Under the pieces are notes generated by a model, which saw only the letters and a program-made list of their open reading frames with translations, was not told where the DNA came from and did not search any database. Shown piece by piece: positions 53,197 through 61,103 of a stretch of DNA of 64,000 nt (position 1 is its first letter; each line of letters begins with the position of its first letter). Both the position numbers and the translations under genes were made by a program. The DNA lies in the NCBI RefSeq assembly GCF_002836595.1, contig NZ_PJBB01000003.1, positions 2,665,001 through 2,729,000 of the forward strand. The letters run 5' to 3'. The stretch is from Tenacibaculum sp. Bg11-29 (lineage in GTDB: Bacteria; Bacteroidota; Bacteroidia; Flavobacteriales; Flavobacteriaceae).

Positions 53197-53658
53197 ATGA
53201 AGTTTAAATTTAATCAAAAAAACGCCATTGATTCAACCATTACAGGAGTTGCTGCCATTACAGGAGCTACTGCCTCAAAAGGAATCATGGGAATTGTTCC
53301 AGAAGGGGCAAAAAAACCAATTGTAAGAGCAGGAATTTCATTATTAACGCTTGCAATAGCAAGTGGAATTCAAGGAAATGACACTTTAGCAAAAGCCTCA
53401 AAAGGCGCTTTGTTGGGTATTTCAGTAGAGCAAGGCTTAACCTCAGTTTCAAAATTAGTCTCTCCAAGTGTAAAGGATACTCCAACAACCAAAGGAGAAA
53501 AATTTGTTGCTGCCATTGCGGGAATGAATGGAGGAGAAGAAGATATGTATCAACCTACATTAAGTCTTTCAGCGTATGACTGGAATTTAAATGATGTACT
53601 TGATGAAGTAGGAGATACCGCCAAAAGTAAATTATTAACAAGTGATTTTAAAGCATAA
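53197..53658 (+). CDS. Small hydrophobic structural-type protein
   Basis: 153 residues. Ala/Gly/Ile-rich weakly hydrophobic stretches (about 15-35 and 42-62, GISLLTLAIASGIQG) suggest membrane association. The C-terminal 40 residues are acidic and soluble. No family is recognised. It lies nine bases after the transglutaminase-like gene; abundance-type composition would fit a virion membrane protein. Confidence 0.45.
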   Translation: MKFKFNQKNAIDSTITGVAAITGATASKGIMGIVPEGAKKPIVRAGISLLTLAIASGIQGNDTLAKASKGALLGISVEQGLTSVSKLVSPSVKDTPTTKGEKFVAAIAGMNGGEEDMYQPTLSLSAYDWNLNDVLDEVGDTAKSKLLTSDFKA

Positions 53659-53662
53659 AAAA

Positions 53663-54259
53663 ATGAATAGCACAGTTTACAACATAGACGCTCAAAAAGC
53701 TGCAATAAAAGCAATTTTAGTAGCAAATGAAAAGAAATTAAGCCCACAATTTATAGGTGATTTTTCGAATCAAAGAATCAAGATTTTAAATGGAACTCCA
53801 ATTTTAAGAAAGGAAATTAAGCCTTCAATGGGGATTCAAAACTTAATTGATGAAGACACACGAAAAGTGGTTGGCGTATCCGATTTTTCTGAAAAAGTAA
53901 TTTCAAATACGGAAGTTTTAATTATTGAGAAACTAAGAATAGGGTATTGTACATCTTTAGCTTCTAAAGCAGAAGCTTTAGGAGCTTATAAAAAGGCATT
54001 GCCTGTTGCTTTTAGAAATGCAACATTCAGAATTCGTCAAGACGGCGATGTTATTTATGAAACTGGTTTGTCAGATGTGTTTAACAGATATACAGGTACT
54101 TCTTTAGAAGATGATTATGTGCACTTAAAAAATCCAGTAACATTAGTTGGTGGATTAGAAATCAAATTTGAATTAGAATTTGGAAAAGGAGCTGAGGCAC
54201 ATAAAACAGAAATTGAGTATTTAGAGCTTGGTTTTGGAGGTATAAAACTATCTCGTTAA
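53663..54259 (+). CDS. Beta-rich protein, capsid-protein candidate
   Basis: 198 residues from the ATG at 53663 (MNSTVYNIDAQ). No membrane segment. After a short helical N-terminus the protein is dominated by alternating beta-type sequence (IKILNGTPILRKEIKP, FRNATFRIRQDGDVIYETG, VTLVGGLEIKFELEFG). Size and pattern could fit a single jelly-roll capsid protein. It is the last gene before a terminator-like hairpin, which suggests graded expression with this gene among the most expressed. The capsid assignment is inference. Confidence 0.4.
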   Translation: MNSTVYNIDAQKAAIKAILVANEKKLSPQFIGDFSNQRIKILNGTPILRKEIKPSMGIQNLIDEDTRKVVGVSDFSEKVISNTEVLIIEKLRIGYCTSLASKAEALGAYKKALPVAFRNATFRIRQDGDVIYETGLSDVFNRYTGTSLEDDYVHLKNPVTLVGGLEIKFELEFGKGAEAHKTEIEYLELGFGGIKLSR

Positions 54260-54282
54260 GCGTTAATTAATATTCAAATAAT

Positions 54283-54316
54283 AAAAAAGCTCTTGCTTTT
54301 AAGTAAGAGCTTTTTT
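54283..54316 (+). terminator. Terminator or attenuator inside the operon
   Basis: AAAAAAGCTCTT pairs with AAGAGCTTTTTT, followed by T's. It separates the first three genes from the next thirteen, so it probably reduces downstream transcription. Confidence 0.8.
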
Positions 54317-54330
54317 TTAAAATTTTTCAG

Positions 54331-54678
54331 ATGAAAATCAAATCAAAAGTAGCAAACATTAAAATTGTTTCAGGTACTAATAAAGACTCTAAAACAATAC
54401 ACATAGAAAAAGGTACTGTTTTAAAATGTGCTTTGTTCGTAAATGGTTCTCTACCAAGTGAAATTGTCAATGTAAAAATTGAAGATGCAAGTACAGGCGA
54501 TGAATTACACCCATTTATTACCTACCATGAATATCAACCAACCAATGGAAACCATTTTGACAGTAGAAAAGATATGCATTTTGATGGAAATAGAGATGTG
54601 AAAATCACAACGCAAGCAATGGGAGATTTAGCAGCCGATTTCAACTTTCAAATGATATTTTATTATAATAAAGCATAA
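54331..54678 (+). CDS. Small beta-rich protein of the virus-like operon
   Basis: 115 residues, no membrane segment; beta-type pattern (VANIKIVSG, TIHIEKGTVLKCALFVNG, NVKIEDASTGDELHPF). No family is recognised. Possibly a second, smaller capsid or decoration protein; with the 53663 product it would make a pair of jelly-roll-sized proteins. Low certainty. Confidence 0.45.
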   Translation: MKIKSKVANIKIVSGTNKDSKTIHIEKGTVLKCALFVNGSLPSEIVNVKIEDASTGDELHPFITYHEYQPTNGNHFDSRKDMHFDGNRDVKITTQAMGDLAADFNFQMIFYYNKA

Positions 54679-54683
54679 ATTAA

Positions 54684-54959
54684 ATGGAAGAGGTAAAAGG
54701 TAAGCTTATTGAAGATATAATTACAAGTGATAAAGATTTTCAACTTGAAAACCTACAAAATATCTATTTCAAAAATTTTGGAGAAAAAAACGTAATGATA
54801 GGCCAATATCTTTTAAGGCCAGATCAAGAAACTTACATACATACAGGAAATATAACCTTAGAATCTAAGAATTTAGAAATTGTTTTTACAGATGGTATGG
54901 GAATAAAACAAGAGTTGTATGTACGCTATATAAAAGTACCAGAATGTACATGTGACTAA
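54684..54959 (+). CDS. Unknown 91-residue protein
   Basis: Beta-rich, soluble, ending in Cys-Thr-Cys-Asp. VMIGQYLLRPDQETYIHTGN recalls small phage head or spike proteins, but no family is recognised. Five bases after the previous gene. Confidence 0.4.
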   Translation: MEEVKGKLIEDIITSDKDFQLENLQNIYFKNFGEKNVMIGQYLLRPDQETYIHTGNITLESKNLEIVFTDGMGIKQELYVRYIKVPECTCD

Positions 54960-54979
54960 TTAAATGACCACCGATCAAG

Positions 54980-55864
54980 ATGCAAAACACATTAGAAGAA
55001 ATAGTTGATTTTTTAAAAGCAGACCCCCGCAATTCTATAGATATTTTCAACTACGAAAATCAAGATGAAAAATACTATAAAAAACTTTCCTATGCTGATT
55101 TAACAGGAAAAGCGAGTTCTCTAAAAGATTTACTTTCTCAATTACATTACACACACAACCTTGCTGCTTTAGGGATACAGAAATTTAAGCCTAACGGAAG
55201 TTCAAAACGCAAAGTTGATTTGTGTATAAGAATTAATAGTACAGAAAACAAAATGCCAGAGAAGGTGGTTCATGAAACAGTGCGTGCAATAGAAAATCAG
55301 CCACCTATTGCACCGCCTGTTTCTAATTTAACCTATTATCAACAAAATCAAGGTATGAATGCCGCAATGGGAATGTCCATGCCAGAGGTAATTCAATTAC
55401 ATACTACTGCTGCAGCGCACGAGACATTAAAAGAAAGATTTAGTGATTTAAAAGCAAAACACAATAGGCAAGAGTTAAAGTTTGATGAATTGTCTTCTGA
55501 AAACAGAAAACTAAAGGCAGCGATAGAAATTGCAGATCAGGTAAAGGAATTAGCGTTAAAAGAAGAACGCTTAAATAAAAAACCACTCCTTGATCCCGCT
55601 ATAATTAATAAAGCCCTTGAAATGGCGGGTAATTTTTTACCAGGACCAGAAGGAGCATCAGTCGGTATGGCGGCGCCAGATTTAACTGAAGGATTATCAG
55701 AGGATAAAAAAGCCTTTGTTCATTTAATAAAATCTAACAATATAAATGATGCGTTCGCAAAACAACTATCCTTTTTAACGGTAGCAATGCTGCGCGTCGC
55801 ACCCTTTAAAACTGAATTAGAAGCGTTAATAAAAAAACATAACATACAAGAATTGGTAAAATAA
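54980..55864 (+). CDS. Helical coiled-coil protein of the virus-like operon
   Basis: 294 residues. An N-terminal segment (1-85) is mixed; residues 115-135 are Gln/Met/Ala-rich (NQGMNAAMGMSMPEV); about 140-205 form a coiled coil (LKERFSDLKAKHNRQELKFD). The C-terminal third is helical. No membrane helix. The stop overlaps the next start by one base. Possibly an assembly or scaffold-like protein. Confidence 0.4.
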   Translation: MQNTLEEIVDFLKADPRNSIDIFNYENQDEKYYKKLSYADLTGKASSLKDLLSQLHYTHNLAALGIQKFKPNGSSKRKVDLCIRINSTENKMPEKVVHETVRAIENQPPIAPPVSNLTYYQQNQGMNAAMGMSMPEVIQLHTTAAAHETLKERFSDLKAKHNRQELKFDELSSENRKLKAAIEIADQVKELALKEERLNKKPLLDPAIINKALEMAGNFLPGPEGASVGMAAPDLTEGLSEDKKAFVHLIKSNNINDAFAKQLSFLTVAMLRVAPFKTELEALIKKHNIQELVK

Positions 55865-56052
55865 TGGGAAGTTTTAAAGTAGAAGTATCAGGGAAAGACA
55901 TTGTGGATAAAATGAATAGACAATCCGCTTTAGCAACAATAAACAAGCATGGATCAACAGAAGCATTGATTCTTTTAGCGGAAATGGTAGAAAAGCCAGG
56001 CGCAAGTAACAAGTTTGTTAAAAACGGTAACATGTTAAAAAGCTTTATTTAA
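55864..56052 (+). CDS. Unknown 62-residue protein
   Basis: MGSFKVEVSGKDIVDKMNRQ continues with a helical, basic sequence (GASNKFVKNGNMLKSFI). Start overlaps the previous stop (TAATG). No family recognised. Confidence 0.4.
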   Translation: MGSFKVEVSGKDIVDKMNRQSALATINKHGSTEALILLAEMVEKPGASNKFVKNGNMLKSFI

Positions 56053-56062
56053 ACCAAAAGCA

Positions 56063-56854
56063 ATGAAAAATCAAGGAATGGGAAACCCTTTAGCGATCAC
56101 AGCAGCAACTACAGTCGTAAATTCAAAAGAAGGACAAAAAGCAATTGGACAAGGAGTGAATGCGGTTAAAGTGATTTTACTTGGTTTAGGAGTTATTGCG
56201 GGATTACGCTTGGCAAACAGCCAATATAAAAAGCTACGAGCAAGCAACTTTGCAAGAAATAATGCAGGGAATCCGAATTTAACGGCAGCAGCTATTATTT
56301 ACGAATCATTTACTAGAATTGGTTTTCCAGCATCAAGCTTATTAAGTATGCTGATTTCATCGATAAATATTTCAACAGATGAAGCAGCGTTAAATGATAT
56401 TGCTACCAAAGTATCGAATATCAAAGCGGTATCACACGCCTATTATATACTGTTTGATCGTAATTTATTTACAGATGTCCGCAAAGGATTAGACACCGAA
56501 GAATTAAAACGATTTTGGGGTATTATTAGTTCGAGTTCAAAAAATGAAAATGTCACCACACTATACCCCATAGGAAGCATACTTTATTGCGCAGACAAAA
56601 ACGGTATTACCGTAAACCAAGCCGCAAAAGAAAATGGAAAATGGAAAGGCACAGGTATTTTTTATGATAAACTAAAGTTTAGGGAGGAAGTAGGAAAGAT
56701 AATCGCGCACGGAGTATACACATACAAAGATAAAAGTAAAGAAAATTACAACACCAAAGAAAATTACTACATCGTTGATGGATATTTTTGGCCTCGTCCA
56801 TTTTATAGGACTGGTGTCGTTGTACAGCATCAAATTACAAACGAAAAAAAATAA
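56063..56854 (+). CDS. Single-pass membrane protein, annexin-like C-terminal part possible
   Basis: 263 residues. One hydrophobic helix at about 34-52 (VKVILLGLGVIAGLRLAN) followed by basic residues. The remaining 200 residues are soluble; SISTDEAALNDIATKV..IKAVSHAYYILFDRNLFTDVRKG..TEELKRFWGII resembles the helical repeat seen in prophage-borne annexin-like proteins. A viral membrane protein is a reasonable reading. Confidence 0.45.
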   Translation: MKNQGMGNPLAITAATTVVNSKEGQKAIGQGVNAVKVILLGLGVIAGLRLANSQYKKLRASNFARNNAGNPNLTAAAIIYESFTRIGFPASSLLSMLISSINISTDEAALNDIATKVSNIKAVSHAYYILFDRNLFTDVRKGLDTEELKRFWGIISSSSKNENVTTLYPIGSILYCADKNGITVNQAAKENGKWKGTGIFYDKLKFREEVGKIIAHGVYTYKDKSKENYNTKENYYIVDGYFWPRPFYRTGVVVQHQITNEKK

Positions 56855-56856
56855 AA

Positions 56857-57243
56857 ATGTTTAGAAAGCAAGGAAAAATAATAGATGAAACAGGTATGGG
56901 AATACCTGGTGTTCATGTATCCGTTGAAGGAGATCCTTTAGCGGGAACTACGACCGATATAGATGGTAATTATTCTTTATTAGTAGGAAGTGAAGCAACG
57001 CTAAACTTTTCGCATTTAGGTAAAGGAATTAAGACAATTGCAGCTTCAGCAGTACCCGAAGTATTAAAACTGGATGCCAGTTTTGATATGCTAGACGAAG
57101 TTGTTTTAGACGTACCACCACCCAAAAGTTATCTCGGATGGAAGATTTTTGGAGGTATCGCAGGGACATTGTTACTGGTTGGTTTGTTATCAAAGAATGA
57201 TGAAGAAAAAAAAGAAAAGAACGTTAAAAAAGTAGTTTTATAA
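56857..57243 (+). CDS. CarboxypepD_reg-like domain with membrane anchor
   Basis: 128 residues. Residues 5-75 match the beta-sandwich that normally starts TonB-dependent receptors: GKIIDETGMGIPGVHVSVEG, then TTTDIDGNYSL. A hydrophobic helix (about 93-112) and a Lys/Glu-rich tail follow. Use of this domain as a free small protein in a virus-like operon is unusual. It could mimic or contact host outer-membrane receptors, or just serve as an Ig-like virion domain. Confidence 0.6.
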   Translation: MFRKQGKIIDETGMGIPGVHVSVEGDPLAGTTTDIDGNYSLLVGSEATLNFSHLGKGIKTIAASAVPEVLKLDASFDMLDEVVLDVPPPKSYLGWKIFGGIAGTLLLVGLLSKNDEEKKEKNVKKVVL

Positions 57244-57770
57244 TGGAGAAATTAATTTACCAAGATAAAGTTTCAGCTTCGTTTATATCGAAGTTAAAAT
57301 TAGTAGCGGATCAATTAAATGTAAATCCTAATTGGTTAATGGCTATTATCAATTTTGAAAGTGCAGGAACATTTAGCCCATCCATTAAAAACCCTTTTGG
57401 GTATGTTGGTTTAATTCAATTCGGTAAATCAGCAGCTCAAAGAATTGGAACAACGGTAGAGGATTTAGAAAACATGACAGCAGAACAGCAACTGGACTAT
57501 GTTTACTTGTATTATAAACCCTACAAAAGAAAGATTAAGAACTACATTGATTTGTACTTGGCAACTTTATTTCCAGTTGCGATCGGAAAACCTTCAAATT
57601 ATGTTCTTCAGACAAGACATTTACCTGCTGAAAGAGTAGCAAAAGCAAATCCAATTTTTGATATCAATAAAGATCATAAAATTACTGTTCAAGAAATTGA
57701 AACGAAGCTTTTAAAACATATTCCTGGGGGTTGGAGAAAGGTATTTGTAAAAAAAAAGGCAACCTGCTAA
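57243..57770 (+). CDS. Lytic transglycosylase-like lysozyme with EF-hand
   Basis: 175 residues. VNPNWLMAIINFESAGTFSPSIKNPFGYVGLIQF (starting about residue 27) is an SLT/goose-lysozyme-like active site with Glu39 as the catalytic acid. Near the C-terminus DINKDHKITVQE (140-151) is a complete EF-hand/dockerin-type calcium loop. It should cleave peptidoglycan during entry or lysis. The frame ends just after a run of nine A; a -1 shift at A AAA AAG would add a membrane helix and end at 57844. Confidence 0.7.
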   Translation: MEKLIYQDKVSASFISKLKLVADQLNVNPNWLMAIINFESAGTFSPSIKNPFGYVGLIQFGKSAAQRIGTTVEDLENMTAEQQLDYVYLYYKPYKRKIKNYIDLYLATLFPVAIGKPSNYVLQTRHLPAERVAKANPIFDINKDHKITVQEIETKLLKHIPGGWRKVFVKKKATC

Positions 57771-57844
57771 CCGTTTTCCTTCTCGTAGGTATTGGCTTTG
57801 GAATTTATAAAATAACACAACAAGACAATGCAAGAAATGTTTGA
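57749..57844 (+). promoter_or_regulatory. Possible -1 frameshift site and extension
   Basis: The zero frame reads GTA AAA AAA AAG GCA; the heptamer A AAA AAG is a canonical slippery site. The -1 frame continues GGC AAC CTG and encodes NLLTVFLLVGIGFGIYKITQ, a membrane helix, before stopping at 57842-57844 inside the next gene. Alternatively one A was lost from the homopolymer. Confidence 0.45.
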
Positions 57845-58136
57845 TTTTTTAGGAATAAAAATAAGTTTATTAATAACAGGCGGTATTTCAGGAATTATAG
57901 GCGCAAGAGCAGAAGATAAGAAAGGATTTTTTAATTATCTCTTTCGTGCTTTTGGAGGTGCAATGACAACGACTTACATAACCCCAATGTTGGTGGATTC
58001 TTTTCATTTATCAGAAAACTCATCTTATGGAGTAGGTTTTTTGATTGGATTAACCTCCATGAATTTAGTGCAGGTACTTTTAAAAATATGCTCAGACGTT
58101 GAATTTATTAAAACCATGATACCTACAAAACGATGA
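57828..58136 (+). CDS. Holin-like membrane protein
   Basis: 102 residues with two or three hydrophobic segments (about 8-26, 44-58 and 66-88) and a positively charged end (TMIPTKR). Size, topology and position between the lysozyme and a spanin-like gene fit a holin. The start overlaps the possible frameshift extension of the lysozyme. Confidence 0.5.
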   Translation: MQEMFDFLGIKISLLITGGISGIIGARAEDKKGFFNYLFRAFGGAMTTTYITPMLVDSFHLSENSSYGVGFLIGLTSMNLVQVLLKICSDVEFIKTMIPTKR

Positions 58137-58732
58137 AAAATTTTACAAAATATATTTTATTAATACTGATTGTTTTCCTACTCCTTTTTAATTTGAAAAC
58201 ATGTTACAAACCAGTATCAATAACCACAGAAAAAACAACGATTACCAAGGAAGTAAAACAACGAAAAGATAGTATTTCACACGATACTATTTTTAATATA
58301 AAAGAATTAGTGGTCTATGATACTATCAGAAAAACAATCGTTGAATATGTTAAGCAACCACGTAAGAAAAACGAAGTTTTAAAAGAAGTTGTAAAAAGTA
58401 AAGACACGTTTAATCTATCAAATGCAACGGTGTATTCGACAATTTTTGCAGAAGGAAAAGTTTTAAAACACGATTTAAAAGTTATTACAAACGATTCCAT
58501 AATCACCAAAATTACAGAAAGAGAAGTATTTACAGAAAACACAAAAAACACCTTGTTTTTGAATGTAAGTCCATTATTGAGCTTTAATAGTTCGCTTATA
58601 GGAGCTGAAGCAACGATTGATTACACCATTAAAAACAAATTTAGAATAGGCGCAGGCGCAGGACTTTTAAATATACCAGGACTAAGCAACACCGCTTTTT
58701 ATAAAATTTCAATAGGCATCCCATTAAATTAA
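58133..58732 (+). CDS. Spanin-like protein with N-terminal membrane helix
   Basis: 199 residues; start overlaps the previous stop (ATGA). A signal anchor (YILLILIVFLLLFNLKTC) is followed by a Lys/Thr-rich extended region (about 28-125). The C-terminal 65 residues are beta-barrel-like (TLFLNVSPLLSFNSSLIGAE, then GAGAGLLNI and a hydrophobic end). The design, inner-membrane anchor plus periplasmic stalk plus outer-membrane-like end, resembles a unimolecular spanin. Inference from layout. Confidence 0.45.
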   Translation: MKNFTKYILLILIVFLLLFNLKTCYKPVSITTEKTTITKEVKQRKDSISHDTIFNIKELVVYDTIRKTIVEYVKQPRKKNEVLKEVVKSKDTFNLSNATVYSTIFAEGKVLKHDLKVITNDSIITKITEREVFTENTKNTLFLNVSPLLSFNSSLIGAEATIDYTIKNKFRIGAGAGLLNIPGLSNTAFYKISIGIPLN

Positions 58733-58735
58733 ATC

Positions 58736-59263
58736 ATGGAAACAACAAAACTACCAAACAAAAAAGCAGCAGAAGATAGCTCTTTTCCTACAGGATTAGT
58801 TACCGCTGTAATTATTGCAATTATCGGGGTTACAAAATATAATAAGTTCGTAAAATTCATTGATTCTGTACGATTTAGAATTGTGTTAGTTCAAAATAAC
58901 CAACAAGCGATTACATGTTTTATAAGTCCCTTAAGTTGTCTTAATATTCCTTATAAAATAGAAAACATTGAATTGTTTTTGGATAACCATATTTGGAAAG
59001 TTCAAGGCTGTGAATTGCATAAAAAAATAGTAGCGAGCTCCCATATTCCAATAGTATTAAAAGCAATCGCAACAAGCAATAAAACTCCAAATGCGTCAAT
59101 CATGGCAGTTACCTATTCTTTTTGTGGATTTACATTTAAAAGAGGATATCAGCCTGAAGTATTGAGAAATGAAAACGAGCAAAGACCAACTTCATTTCAG
59201 CAAGTATCAAGACCAGACCCACACCAAAAACCTTGTAGCTGTAAAAATAAACATGCATCATAA
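58736..59263 (+). CDS. Single-pass membrane protein
   Basis: 175 residues, a hydrophobic helix at about 18-36 (TGLVTAVIIAIIGVTKYN) after a short Lys-rich N-terminus, then a beta-rich Cys-containing domain (FISPLSCLNIPYKIENIELF) and a Pro/Cys/Lys tail. No family. The N-terminal anchor is like those of the 56063 and 60640 products. Confidence 0.45.
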   Translation: METTKLPNKKAAEDSSFPTGLVTAVIIAIIGVTKYNKFVKFIDSVRFRIVLVQNNQQAITCFISPLSCLNIPYKIENIELFLDNHIWKVQGCELHKKIVASSHIPIVLKAIATSNKTPNASIMAVTYSFCGFTFKRGYQPEVLRNENEQRPTSFQQVSRPDPHQKPCSCKNKHAS

Positions 59264-60531
59264 TGAGTAGAGTTATAAAAATAGAGAAAGTAAATAATAG
59301 TACCCTGGTAAGCATTACCGAAAAAGGAAACACCCAAACGAGTTATTCATCGATCAGGCGAAATGTAACAAAACATTTAAACGGTGTGCAAATTCAACCA
59401 GATCCAGAAGAAGCAGCCTTTAATAATTTTTACATTGATTTAGATGAATTAGAAGATTCTTTCGGGGCAAAAACACCAGAAGCGTTAATTACGGAATTCG
59501 CTGTACGAGGTTTTTTTAGTGGCGGCGAATCAACTATTGATAAAACAATTGATTTATCAGGGAGTTCTTTAAAATTTGGTACGATAAAAACAGTACCTCC
59601 TATGTCAGATATATCAGATATATACAGAGCGTTAGGCAATCCAAAAGCAAGTAATATTTTTTACCTATGTGAATTAAAGGGAAGTATACTATTTGTACAT
59701 GATACCTCTAAGGGAGCCTATAATTTTGCCAAAAGAATGCAAGGAACCAATAGGCTTTCTATAAATTCTGAAAACGCTGATGCAATTGATAACTCATTAA
59801 CCGATTTAAGATTAGATTTAAGTACAGCAAGGTATCGTGTTTATAACTTGGATTATTCAAATTTTGTATTGGGTACCGATTTGCTTTTAAATGAGACCTA
59901 CGATTTTAATTTTTATTTAACGATATCAGGAGCTTCTTCCTCTACTGATTTAGCGTATACTCAAGCTTCTGAAAATGGTTTGGTAAATTCTAGTACAGGA
60001 GAGAGTGCAATAATCCCTTTAGCTAATGTTGATTACGCAGGGTTAATGCCGAATGATTTTATAGAGACAGGTACTTTTCAACCGTCCCTTGTTAATTTAG
60101 TAGCGGTCGCTAATGAAACTCCAGATACATTTACTTATGATGCTTATGGCATGTATTACAGGATAGGTAAGGTGCTGCATTTTGAAATAACTATCTTAAA
60201 TATTAATACGCAAAGAAATGGAGCTCGATCAGGTAATTTTATAATAAAAGGCTTGCCTTATTTCATGTGGTTAGATGTAGCTAAACAACAACCTGTGTTT
60301 TCTGATATGCATATTTCTGGGTTAGATACCGATTTAAAAGATTTGTTTTACAACTTTACAGTAAGCAACAGTCATGAGCTGGTTTTGCAGGGGTATAATA
60401 GTGTAAACGATAGGAACCAAACAGTAAGAGAAGGGGTGAGTTATAGATTTACAAACGGTAAAATACAGGTAAGAGGTACTTATTTAATATCGACGATTAA
60501 TAATGATGCCGTTATTAATAGACACATATAA
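59263..60531 (+). CDS. Fibre- or receptor-binding-like protein
   Basis: 422 residues, no membrane helix; start overlaps the previous stop. The N-terminal 70 residues (MSRVIKIEKVNNSTLVSITE...) look like an attachment domain. A KTIDLSGSSLKFGTI segment is of fibre type. The C-terminal 150 residues are beta-rich (GMYYRIGKVLHFEITILNIN, GVSYRFTNGKIQVRGTYLIS), a pattern common at tips of phage fibres. It is probably the host-recognition spike. A short membrane-helix frame (60534-60617, without ATG) follows and is not called. Confidence 0.5.
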   Translation: MSRVIKIEKVNNSTLVSITEKGNTQTSYSSIRRNVTKHLNGVQIQPDPEEAAFNNFYIDLDELEDSFGAKTPEALITEFAVRGFFSGGESTIDKTIDLSGSSLKFGTIKTVPPMSDISDIYRALGNPKASNIFYLCELKGSILFVHDTSKGAYNFAKRMQGTNRLSINSENADAIDNSLTDLRLDLSTARYRVYNLDYSNFVLGTDLLLNETYDFNFYLTISGASSSTDLAYTQASENGLVNSSTGESAIIPLANVDYAGLMPNDFIETGTFQPSLVNLVAVANETPDTFTYDAYGMYYRIGKVLHFEITILNINTQRNGARSGNFIIKGLPYFMWLDVAKQQPVFSDMHISGLDTDLKDLFYNFTVSNSHELVLQGYNSVNDRNQTVREGVSYRFTNGKIQVRGTYLISTINNDAVINRHI

Positions 60532-60639
60532 CAATAGATAATGAGCCTATTATAAATCACGTAGGATTTTTGTTTTTCTCATTATTAGGAATGCTGTTAA
60601 TAAAGCTTTGGAGAAAAAAGAATTAAATACTTTAAAAAA

Positions 60640-61098
60640 ATGAAAAAAAAACTAATCATAGGATTAATAGCAGGAGCAGGAATTTACGCAGCTGTAAAGT
60701 ACCAAAAAGTAAAGGAATCATTAAATGAATTGTCTATAAAAATTAGTGGGATAAGTAATTTAAAAGCAAGTTTCACACAAATTCGATTTAATTTATCTTT
60801 TGTTATTCATAACCCAACCAATACCCATATTGGTATTAACACCTATAAACTTTTAAGTTTAAAGCAAATTAAGTTTTATAACAAAACAAACAATGCCTAT
60901 TTAGGTACAGCAAACGTAAACTTCTCAAACATTCAAATACCTGCAAAACAGACGTTAGAAATTAAAGAAGTACCCACAGCTTTGCCTGTAAAAAATATCT
61001 TGTCAAACTTAGCATTGTTCAAAGGAAATATAGAAGAAAACCTCTTGATTAAATTGCAGTTTGAATCACTGGGAAAGCAATTTGAATTAATAGCTTAA
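60640..61098 (+). CDS. LEA-type-2-like membrane protein
   Basis: 152 residues. N-terminal anchor KKLIIGLIAGAGIYAAVKYQ (about 3-21), then an LEA type 2-like beta-sandwich: LSIKISGISNLKASFTQIRFNLSFVIHNPTNTHIGI with the NPT/NPTN signature, and NVNFSNIQIPAKQTLEIKEV. LEA_2 domains are membrane-tethered and bind lipids or proteins; they are seen in Bacteroidetes mobile elements. It fits a minor membrane protein of a virion. Confidence 0.6.
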   Translation: MKKKLIIGLIAGAGIYAAVKYQKVKESLNELSIKISGISNLKASFTQIRFNLSFVIHNPTNTHIGINTYKLLSLKQIKFYNKTNNAYLGTANVNFSNIQIPAKQTLEIKEVPTALPVKNILSNLALFKGNIEENLLIKLQFESLGKQFELIA

Positions 61099-61103
61099 TA
61101 TTT

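Noticed and set aside
60534..60617. Small membrane-helix frame after the fibre-like gene
   Set aside because: The frame (GFLFFSLLGMLLIKLWRKK) is attractive but has no ATG at a useful place and no slippery site to join it to the preceding gene; not supported enough.
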